NCBI GenBank assembly: GCA_030601615.1
Contig: JAUVTH010000127.1
Location: 1 to 5,151 of the forward strand
Direction: 5' to 3'
Length of the DNA stretch: 5,151 nucleotides
Source: Gemmatimonadota bacterium
Lineage (GTDB): Bacteria; Gemmatimonadota; Gemmatimonadetes; Palauibacterales; Palauibacteraceae
Below the pieces are notes generated by a model that searched no databases, had not been told where the DNA came from, and worked only from the letters and a program-made list of their open reading frames with translations. Positions within the stretch are counted from its first letter, which is position 1. Each line of letters opens with the position of its first letter. The position numbers and the translations under genes were made by a program. Of the stretch, positions 1 through 5,061 are shown one piece after another.

Positions 1-383
1 CGCATCGGGGGACGGCGATACTCCGTGCGAAACGAGGGACCGCCTCTGCCACCGAACATCTCCTCGAAGAAGTCGCTGAAGTCGCCGGCAGTCTGGTACT
101 CGTAGTGCGTGCCGGCTCCGGATTCCCAGTCGGGCGGCGGCCTGAACTCCTGCCCCGGCGAGAATCCCTGCCCGACCGAGTCGTATTGCTCGCGCTTTGC
201 TGCATCGCCCAGGACCTCGTAGGCCTCTGCGAGTTCCTTGAAGCGATCCTCGGCGTCGGGCTCGTGGTTGACGTCGGGATGATACTCCCGGGCCAGCTTT
301 CGGTAGGCCTTCTTGATGGCCTTCTCGTCCGCCGTTCGCTCGACTCCGAGAACGTCGTAGTAGTCTTTGTACGTGGTGGACAC
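1..383 (-). CDS. DnaJ/CbpA-like co-chaperone, N-terminal part (3' end outside window)
   Basis: The first 127 codons of a J-domain protein are visible, starting at GTG 383; an AAGGG-type site lies about 10 bases upstream and no ATG alternative exists nearby. Residues 5-68 form a complete J domain: YKDYYDVLGVERTADEKAIK, KAYRKLAREYHPD with the essential HPD at 35-37, then FKELAEAYEVLGDAAKREQYD. HPD contacts Hsp70 (DnaK) and stimulates its ATPase. Residues 69-115 are the glycine/phenylalanine-rich linker ending FSDFFEEMFGG. No cysteine-rich zinc region follows within the visible part, and the linker resembles CbpA, so a class B co-chaperone is most likely; the substrate-binding domains lie outside the window. 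It is 3 bases from the truncated barrel ORF, which suggests coupled translation. Confidence 0.9.
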   Translation of the reverse strand, partial: MSTTYKDYYDVLGVERTADEKAIKKAYRKLAREYHPDVNHEPDAEDRFKELAEAYEVLGDAAKREQYDSVGQGFSPGQEFRPPPDWESGAGTHYEYQTAGDFSDFFEEMFGGRGGPSFRTEYRRPPM

Positions 384-386
384 GGG

Positions 387-581
387 CTACTGACCCTTCG
401 GGAACTGCAGATTGATTCCCGCGAACAACTGCACCTTGGGCTGTCCCGTGCCCTGGTGCAGAATCGAGAACGGCGGCTCGAGGAAGATGTTGTAAATGAT
501 CTTTCCGGATTTGATGACCTGTCCCAGGCCGAGCCCGACCGGTGTTCTCGCGTTCTTCGTGACAGCCGCGACGTTCTTCAT
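387..581 (-). pseudogene. C-terminal fragment of an outer-membrane barrel gene (paralog of 3060-3863)
   Basis: The 64-codon ORF begins with ATG at 581, preceded by an excellent GGGAGG (594-589) at 7 bases. Residues 14-60 align without gaps to the last 47 residues of the barrel protein encoded at 3060-3863; I count 30 of 47 identical, including VGLGLGQVIKSG, NIF, ILHQGTGQP and the final QF. Four extra residues (PKGQ) follow. The first 13 residues (MKNVAAVTKNART) do not match, and there is no signal peptide, so the product could not be exported and form a barrel on its own. It is most likely a 5'-truncated second copy whose remaining end stayed open. The TAG stop is 3 bases before the DnaJ-like gene, so translation through it may help feed that gene. 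Confidence 0.65.
394..399 (-). promoter_or_regulatory. Probable ribosome binding site of the DnaJ-like gene
   Basis: GAAGGG on the minus strand lies about 10 bases before the GTG start and inside the last codons of the preceding ORF. It is a moderate match at a slightly long spacing, and supports GTG 383 as the start. Confidence 0.4.
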
Positions 582-655
582 GTGACGTCCTCCCGGGTAC
601 CGTTCGAGTTCGATGAAGTATGCAGATCCGGTTTCGCGTCCGAGATTGCCATCAT
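578..655 (-). other. 25-codon ORF linking marC-like gene to the next ORF
   Basis: ATG at 655 overlaps the MarC-family stop (ATGA), and its own TGA at 580-578 overlaps the ATG of the next ORF (ATGA again). The product starts MMAISDAKPDLHTSS, is hydrophilic and matches nothing I know. It could be read by ribosomes terminating on the MarC gene. Its coding status is unproven; it fills the roughly 70 bases between two better-supported genes. Confidence 0.3.
589..594 (-). promoter_or_regulatory. Ribosome binding site of the truncated barrel ORF
   Basis: The minus strand reads GGGAGG followed by acgtcac and ATG. This is the same site type seen before the DUF1330 gene, with near-ideal 7-base spacing. 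It shows that the 64-codon fragment has a usable start even though its protein lacks the N-terminal two-thirds of the family. Confidence 0.6.
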
Positions 656-1260
656 GTGGCCGCGAAGAACGACTGGAGGCCGCTCAGCGCGAACTGCATG
701 CCCATGGCGAGCACGATGAGACCCATGAACCTGGCAGTGATCTCGTGCGCGGCACCGCCACCGGGTTCCTCGCTCATTCGAGTGGAGGCGAGCAGCAGAA
801 GCCACGTGATCCCGACGGCAAGGGCCGACCCGGCCACGGCCGTGATCGGCAGCTCATGCCCCGCGTGTGTGACGGCCACCGTGATCACGCCGGTGATCGT
901 TCCGGGGCTTGCGGCGAACATCACGAGTGGCAGGAGCGACGGTTTCTGGCCCGTCGACGCCTCACCCGCGGACGTTCCGCCTGACGCGGAGCCAGTGAGC
1001 ATCGAGAAGCCCATCCACACGAGCACGGCCCCGCCGGCCACCTGGAAGGCATCGAGCGAAATGCCGAACGCGGACAGCAGCTTCGCACCTGCCAGGGCCG
1101 CGACAGACAGGATGATGAGGATGACGACGGCGGCCCGCGTCGCGTCCATCGCCTGACTCTTTGGATCGCGTCCGGCTTCGATGGAAGAGAACATCACGGC
1201 GCAGATCGCCGGGTTGATCAGCGCCAGGATCGTGACCATTGCCTGGAGGTAGTTGCTCAT
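652..1260 (-). CDS. MarC family integral membrane protein
   Basis: A 202-residue protein, normal length for the MarC (UPF0056) family of inner-membrane proteins. Six membrane segments are visible, near residues 4-24, 42-63, 69-89, 109-130, 137-159 and 178-199. Family features include the early LALINPA segment, FGISLDAFQVAGGAVLVWMG after the second helix, SPGTITGVITVA in the fourth, and FMGLIVLAMGMQFALSGLQSFF at the end. The biochemical role is unknown; the old link of E. coli MarC to multiple antibiotic resistance was not upheld. A GGAGG lies 13 bases before the ATG, inside the end of the preceding gene, which is a long spacing. The TGA stop overlaps the ATG of a 25-codon ORF. The gene follows the ZIP-like gene closely, and the pair is probably co-transcribed. 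Confidence 0.88.
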   Translation of the reverse strand: MSNYLQAMVTILALINPAICAVMFSSIEAGRDPKSQAMDATRAAVVILIILSVAALAGAKLLSAFGISLDAFQVAGGAVLVWMGFSMLTGSASGGTSAGEASTGQKPSLLPLVMFAASPGTITGVITVAVTHAGHELPITAVAGSALAVGITWLLLLASTRMSEEPGGGAAHEITARFMGLIVLAMGMQFALSGLQSFFAAT

Positions 1261-1269
1261 GATTCCAGC

Positions 1270-2010
1270 TCAGCCTCCGGTTGTGAGGGCGAGCACGAGC
1301 GCTCCGTACACCGCCGCACCAGCCGCGAACGCCACGACGTCCGCAGTACGGTCCGTGTCAGGAAGCTCGTGACGCAGGACGTTCATAATCACTCCGCCCG
1401 CGATGTACGCGAGCACGAGCGCCAGCGCCTGAGGCGGAATCTCGAGCGCCGGCACCATGCCCACGATCCATCCTGCGAGCAGCCCGGCGACAAGCAACCA
1501 GCGTCCCCATGTCCGGTACCGAGCCCCGTGATGCTCGGTCAGAGCGTGGTCGTTCACCGCAAAGTGCAGGCCCATGGCGACGGCGAACAGCCAGAGCGGT
1601 TGGACCGCGTCGTCTCCGGGGGACGCCACGATGTAGCCGATCGCCGCATTCAGTACGACGAACGATACGATGCCGAGCCAGAATGGGCCGTTCCCGGTTT
1701 CATCCGCGGCACCTGTCTGTCGCTGCCGGAGGCGCGACCGGCGGGCCTCAGTCTCCACCCAGAAGGCCACGGTGAACCCCACCAGGGCCAGGATGAACAC
1801 GTGACGCTCGAGGCCGGGCAGCAGGCCACTGGCAGCGATGAGCTCCTGCCCGTCTGCCAGGGTTGGAATCAGGTCGAGGAACACGTAGGCGAGGCTGATC
1901 CCGGCCGCGGCCGACAGCACCCGCGGTTGCCAGCGCAGGCCCAGCGCCGCCGTCGTTCCGGCTGCCGCGTGCACGAAAGCCAGCGCGAGAACCACCCACC
2001 CGGATGTCAC
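1270..2010 (-). CDS. ZIP-like integral membrane protein, eight predicted helices
   Basis: A 246-residue hydrophobic protein starting at GTG 2010; the frame is closed just upstream by TGA, so this is the outermost start. About eight membrane segments can be seen, near residues 5-23, 31-50, 69-86, 109-129, 136-153, 168-186, 193-211 and 223-242, with a charged loop at 87-107. This number and the phrase AGISLAYVFLDLIP in helix 2 recall ZIP metal transporters. Polar or histidine-bearing motifs sit at LHFAVNDHAL (148-157) and NVLRHELPD (210-218), but the HNxPEG/HExPHE pairs of helices 4 and 5 in classical ZIPs are missing. I recognise it as a conserved hypothetical family related to ZIP rather than a proven transporter. 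No clear ribosome site is seen, and a short ORF overlaps its start. The stop lies 9 bases before the MarC gene. Confidence 0.6.
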   Translation of the reverse strand: MTSGWVVLALAFVHAAAGTTAALGLRWQPRVLSAAAGISLAYVFLDLIPTLADGQELIAASGLLPGLERHVFILALVGFTVAFWVETEARRSRLRQRQTGAADETGNGPFWLGIVSFVVLNAAIGYIVASPGDDAVQPLWLFAVAMGLHFAVNDHALTEHHGARYRTWGRWLLVAGLLAGWIVGMVPALEIPPQALALVLAYIAGGVIMNVLRHELPDTDRTADVVAFAAGAAVYGALVLALTTGG

Positions 2011-2035
2011 GCGGCCCGGCTCGCGTCACTGCTCA
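2007..2035 (-). other. Nine-codon ORF overlapping the ZIP-like gene start
   Basis: ATG at 2035 opens MSSDASRAA and stops at a TGA sharing two bases with the GTG start at 2010 (GTGA). A weak GGTGG precedes it. The ZIP-like gene itself has no convincing ribosome site, so ribosomes arriving through this ORF could start it by coupling. The 29-base overlap arrangement could also arise by chance. Confidence 0.35.
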
Positions 2036-2069
2036 TGGAATCGCCACCACGCACGAAGAACACGCTGCA

Positions 2070-3002
2070 TCACCACGCATAGAACCACTGCAGGATCAAC
2101 GTGTCGAAATCAGTGCCGGCCGTGGCCGTGAGCCCCGTCGTTCCGATGAGCTTCACGGTGTGCCGCGAAGCGATCGGAAGGCCGAGAACCAGCCCGAGCC
2201 GCGTGTTCTCGGTCGGATCGTCCCGATGCACTCCGTTCAGGGTCGTCTTGCCGCCGGCCGTCCTTCGCGCGCCCAGTGCCAGCCACAGGCGGGGCTTGAA
2301 GGTGTACGCCAGATGGAGCTGGAAGGCGAACAGCGGAGCCTGCGAGAGCACGTTGTCACCAAGCAGCGCCGTATTCTTCGTGAAGAGCCACGCGCCGGCA
2401 TACGCCTCGGCCGTGAACTTGCCCATCCGGTGCGAGAGGCCGAGCGCCGGCACCACCTGCCATCGGTTGGACCCGAGGTTGATGAGCTTGTCGGCGTCGT
2501 ACTGACCGATCGGCACGCTCACCCGGAGGTTGAAGCCGACCACGGTCTTGCGCCGGTAGTCTCGGAATTGGGCCGGCGTCATCGACGGCGCCCCGACGAG
2601 GAAAACCAACATCGAGACCACCCCGTCGCCGAAGCCGGTGCGGCTCGTGCTCGCCGGCAGCGAGTCCTCGCGGAACTGAAATTCCCAGTCACCGGTGGCG
2701 TACGGTACGGCCGCGGTGACGCGCCCGGTGGTGCCGAACAGGTTGATGAACCGTGTATACGACGGGATGATGCTGTACGTCGATCCGTCCAGGTCCTCGA
2801 CGGGGAGCGTCTTGTCGAGCAGCACGGCGCCCCATGAGTGGGCGAACGTGAGTCCGACTATGTTCGTGCCGACAGGCGCTGCGGTCAGCGCGCGCGGCTC
2901 GACGTCCTGGGCCGCAGCAGGAGTCGCGCCCGGTACGCCAGCCGCCAATCGGAGCGCCGCCGCCAGGCATGCGGCCACGAGCCGTGTGGGCCGGGTTCTC
3001 AC
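2070..3002 (-). CDS. MetA-like outer-membrane protein (phenol-degradation meta-pathway family, PF13557 type)
   Basis: From GTG at 3002 the protein is 310 residues. It begins with a signal peptide (MRTRPTRLVAACLAAALRL, cleavage near PAAA-QD). The mature part carries hallmarks of the Phenol_MetA_deg family: EPRALTAAPVGTN, LLDKTLPVEDLD, TGFGDGVVSMLV, LRVSVPIGQYDADKLINLG, NRWQVVPALGLS and a closing DFDTLILQWFYAW ending in tryptophan, as barrels often do. Family members are outer-membrane proteins of unproven transport role, some next to aromatic-degradation genes. The frame extends upstream to GTG at 3023, but that codon directly abuts the GGGAGG and so lacks proper spacing. The GGGAGG instead serves an ATG at 3016 in another frame (see the mini-ORF). 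The start is therefore uncertain; the body is secure. It is not visibly related to the preceding barrel gene. Confidence 0.85.
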   Translation of the reverse strand: MRTRPTRLVAACLAAALRLAAGVPGATPAAAQDVEPRALTAAPVGTNIVGLTFAHSWGAVLLDKTLPVEDLDGSTYSIIPSYTRFINLFGTTGRVTAAVPYATGDWEFQFREDSLPASTSRTGFGDGVVSMLVFLVGAPSMTPAQFRDYRRKTVVGFNLRVSVPIGQYDADKLINLGSNRWQVVPALGLSHRMGKFTAEAYAGAWLFTKNTALLGDNVLSQAPLFAFQLHLAYTFKPRLWLALGARRTAGGKTTLNGVHRDDPTENTRLGLVLGLPIASRHTVKLIGTTGLTATAGTDFDTLILQWFYAW

Positions 3003-3016
3003 AGCGACAGCCCCAT
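2999..3016 (-). other. Five-codon ORF overlapping the MetA-like gene start
   Basis: ATG at 3016 lies 6 bases after an ideal GGGAGG (3028-3023) and encodes MGLSL before a TGA that shares bases with the GTG start at 3002 (GTGA). Either this is a coupling leader, or one base has been lost or gained so that the original ATG start is out of frame with the signal peptide. I cannot choose between these from the sequence alone. Confidence 0.5.
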
Positions 3017-3059
3017 GCGGCACCTCCCTGTCGGCCTGGCCTTTGAACGTCGCTTGGCC

Positions 3060-3863
3060 CTAGAACTGCGTGTTCAGCCCGAAGAAGAACTGAACGGCGG
3101 GTTGGCCTGTCCCTTCGTGCAGAATCGTGAATTGCGGCTCTGCAAAGATGTTGAAGACGACACCGCCGGTCTTTATCACGCGGCCGATTCCAAGTCCGAA
3201 CGGCACGTTGTAGTCGCCCGTTTCCAGGTTGAACAGCCAGATCCCCGTCGATCGCAGGTACGTGCCTCCACCGAGCTGCCACATGGCGAACGGCTGAACC
3301 GCCAGCACGCTCGCGTCCTCGCGATCGCTGTCGCCGGCGAACGAGGTCTGCCAGGTGACCAGGCCACCGTACTGAAACTGTGGGTTCGGAATCAGGTACG
3401 CGACCGCGGCCGCGCCGGCCATCCACTTTCCCCCACCCAGTAGATCGTTGCTGGCCGTCGGCGCGGTGAAGATCGGACCGACCCCGAAGGTGGTCGATGG
3501 ATCCTGGACGACGAGATAGGCGGCGAACGCATTGAGATCGCCGATACCCGACTCTGAATCCGCACCGAGCGCTGTCGGAAACGGCAACGAGGCCCGAATC
3601 AGCACGCGTCCGATGGGCTGCGCGTAGCGAAGCCAGAACGTGTTGGCCGATTCGTCCGGGACGCCGAACGACGTCGGAACATAGTAATTGTGCAAGTTGA
3701 GGGTCTTGAAGCTCGCGAGAGGATTGTTGGCCTGAGCAACGACCTCTGCGGTGGTCGCGTCTGCGCTGGCGGCCTCCTGTGCGCCGAGCCGGGCGACAGG
3801 ACCGGCGAGGCAGCAGACGGTGCACACGATCAGTACTCGGCTCGTCGTTCTCAATCGATTCAT
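3060..3863 (-). CDS. Outer-membrane beta-barrel protein (neuromedin U/transporter-like family)
   Basis: A 267-residue protein with an N-terminal signal peptide (MNRLRTTSRVLIVCTVCCLA, cleavage probably after GA at 28), then alternating polar/hydrophobic strands and a C-terminal phenylalanine typical of outer-membrane barrels. The C-terminal pattern VPFGLGIGRVIKTGG, then NIFAEPQFTILHEGTG, then FFFGLNTQF is what I know from proteins often labelled transporter or, misleadingly, neuromedin U, in which a VPLGxGxGKV strand precedes the final strands. The substrate is unknown. The start ATG is preceded by GAGGTGG at 3877-3871, 7 bases away and overlapping the stop of the DUF1330 gene, so reinitiation between the two is likely. 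A diverged copy of its last 47 residues lies at 387-542. The label is from memory of the family; the outer-membrane location is well supported. Confidence 0.7.
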   Translation of the reverse strand: MNRLRTTSRVLIVCTVCCLAGPVARLGAQEAASADATTAEVVAQANNPLASFKTLNLHNYYVPTSFGVPDESANTFWLRYAQPIGRVLIRASLPFPTALGADSESGIGDLNAFAAYLVVQDPSTTFGVGPIFTAPTASNDLLGGGKWMAGAAAVAYLIPNPQFQYGGLVTWQTSFAGDSDREDASVLAVQPFAMWQLGGGTYLRSTGIWLFNLETGDYNVPFGLGIGRVIKTGGVVFNIFAEPQFTILHEGTGQPAVQFFFGLNTQF

Positions 3864-3875
3864 CGGTTAGCCACC

Positions 3876-4793
3876 TCAGTTGCAGTCCTTGGCCGGCATG
3901 ACCTGCGGCGTCGACAGAACGGCCAGCGTCGCCTCCAGTCCCGCGATGCGCATCGCGTTGATTTCGTTGAACTCGCCGCTCTGATACAGGTGCGTCATGA
4001 CGTCCTTCGACGGAAAGGTGAAGCTGACGAAGTGGTCCCAGTACTCCTCGGATACGATCGGCATCTCGGCCCGTACCGAGAGTGTGACCTCGCCCCCGAC
4101 CGCCTCCAGCATTGGCTGGAACGCCGCGGCGAACTGTTCGTACGACTCTCGTCCGCCATCTTCCTTGAACCGCAAGAACTCGGACACCACCACGTTGTCA
4201 GGCGTTGCCGCCACGCGCGTGCAGGTCTCGTGGAAGTTCGTGATCGAGCCCGTGGCGTCGTAGATTGCCTCGCCATCGCTGAGCACGTACAGCATTCGCT
4301 CGTAGTTGCCGGCCACCCGGTCGGGGATCGCTGCCTGGTAGGCCGTGTCGCGCTGGAGCTGGAGATAGGCGGCCCGCCTGGGGTACATGGCGTACGCCAC
4401 GCCGTCCCAATCCTCGCTGAACTCGAAAATCGGGTTCATGTCGGTGATGCCTTCGGCATGGTAGATGATATCCCCTCCGACGCCGATGATGCCCTCGCCG
4501 GCCGCGGCACCATACAGACCGTAGCGCGAGCCGTCTCCCCTGGGCCTGTAGCGCAGGAAATTGAGATTGATCGTCGGGCCGTGATCGGGCTGCTCAGCGA
4601 GAGCCTCGAAGAACGCGGGCGTCGCGTTGATCTGCCACACCGCGTCCATGAACGTCGTGGGGACTTCCTTCGATACGATGCCCGGGGGAAGGTCCTCCTG
4701 GGCCTGGGCCCGATCGGGCAGCGTGAGCGCTGCCACCACCGCAACCGCCAATCCGAACATCAGGGGCAAACGAAGTCTTGTTCTCGTGGCCAT
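3876..4793 (-). CDS. Secreted protein with two DUF1330-like domains
   Basis: A 305-residue protein. I chose the second of two adjacent ATGs (4793) because GGGAGG at 4805-4800 lies 6 bases from it but only 3 from the first (4796). Residues 1-31 form a signal peptide with arginines, a hydrophobic core (FGLAVAVVAAL) and an AQA cleavage site, so the protein is exported, probably to the periplasm. Two regions, about 73-171 and 200-295, each look like a DUF1330-type dimeric alpha/beta-barrel (ferredoxin-like) domain. The second is clearer: INxLRF-like strand VVVSEFLRF, helix ESYEQFAAAFQPMLEAVGG, then FVSFTFPSKDVMTHLYQSGEFNEI. The first carries WDGVAYAMYPRRAAYLQLQRDTAYQ. DUF1330 has no firmly established reaction; related folds include monooxygenases and stress proteins. 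Cysteines near 191 and 304 could pair. It lies 12 bases before the barrel gene, which suggests one operon. Confidence 0.75.
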   Translation of the reverse strand: MATRTRLRLPLMFGLAVAVVAALTLPDRAQAQEDLPPGIVSKEVPTTFMDAVWQINATPAFFEALAEQPDHGPTINLNFLRYRPRGDGSRYGLYGAAAGEGIIGVGGDIIYHAEGITDMNPIFEFSEDWDGVAYAMYPRRAAYLQLQRDTAYQAAIPDRVAGNYERMLYVLSDGEAIYDATGSITNFHETCTRVAATPDNVVVSEFLRFKEDGGRESYEQFAAAFQPMLEAVGGEVTLSVRAEMPIVSEEYWDHFVSFTFPSKDVMTHLYQSGEFNEINAMRIAGLEATLAVLSTPQVMPAKDCN

Positions 4794-4799
4794 CATAGG

Positions 4800-4805
4800 C
4801 CTCCC
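4800..4805 (-). promoter_or_regulatory. Ribosome binding site deciding the DUF1330 gene start
   Basis: The minus strand reads GGGAGG, then cct, then ATGATG. Spacing of 6 bases favours the second ATG at 4793; the first ATG would be only 3 bases away. Confidence 0.7.
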
Positions 4806-4806
4806 T

Positions 4807-4832
4807 TGTGGGACTACTTCGTGTGGACTACT
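4807..4832. repeat. Short imperfect tandem repeat, 14-base period
   Basis: The octamer ggactact occurs at 4811-4818 and 4825-4832, and the bases just before each copy are similar (tgtg at 4807 and gtgt at 4821). The second copy contains the TAG stop of the DUF3604-like ORF, and the first lies in the gap before the DUF1330 gene. It is not palindromic and does not look like a terminator. Replication slippage at the gene end is the simplest explanation; a binding site is possible but unsupported. Confidence 0.55.
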
Positions 4833-5061
4833 CGAACACCTGGCGCAGCATCGGATACGTCGGCGCCTTCTTCACCAGGCTCGCGTCTGGCGTGTACCAG
4901 ATCGGCGATGACCAGGCGCGCTCCCGGATCGACGTGGGCACGTTCGCGGGGGGATCGATCCCCAGCGTTTTCGCGTGATACGTCGACCAGCGTGTCACCG
5001 AGCTGCCAGTCGTCTCTTTGCGCTGGATCCCATCGAAGATGGCCTCGCGCGTGCCTGTCAT
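4828..5061 (-). pseudogene. Short DUF3604-like ORF with an internal deletion (C-terminal duplicate)
   Basis: The ORF encodes 77 residues from ATG at 5061; a GTG directly before it at 5064 is the alternative start. An AGAGG sequence lies 6 bases before the ATG. Residues 4-20 (TREAIFDGIQRKETTGSSV) resemble the segment of DUF3604 proteins usually written NTREAIFDALKRRETYATTG. The next residues (TRWSTYHAKTLGI, then VPTSIRERAWSSPIWYTP) match the extreme C-terminus of the family, PRWTAYDA...IQERAxTSPIWYTP. In full-length proteins as I remember them these parts are separated by roughly a hundred residues or more, so the middle is missing. The final 25 residues match 16 of 25 positions of the neighbouring DUF3604 tail. 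It is most likely the remnant of a tandem duplication; the open frame and ribosome site leave a small functional protein possible. Confidence 0.62.

Noticed and set aside
105..719. Plus-strand 204-codon open frame over the left end
   Set aside because: It is antisense to the J domain with its intact HPD motif and to the barrel fragment; the product shows no domain.
652..1260. Antibiotic-resistance role for the MarC-family protein
   Set aside because: The historical name does not imply resistance; the family's function is unknown and nothing nearby supports a resistance operon.
2011..2069. Possible terminator or promoter in the gap between the MetA-like and ZIP-like genes
   Set aside because: No stable GC hairpin followed by T residues and no convincing -35/-10 pair is seen in these 59 bases, so operon separation here is undecided.
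2004..2837. Plus-strand 277-codon open frame
   Set aside because: It is antisense to the MetA-like gene, is highly charged and carries no recognisable motif.
2689..3825. Minus-strand 378-codon open frame overlapping both outer-membrane genes
   Set aside because: The product is arginine-rich with no signal peptide or domain, and runs out of frame across two genes that have clear signal peptides and barrel features.
3060..3863. Lipoprotein signal suggested by the cysteines in VCTVCCLAG
   Set aside because: The cysteines sit inside the hydrophobic core without a proper lipobox (LxxC with small residues before it), and an ordinary cleavage site follows near GA-QE.
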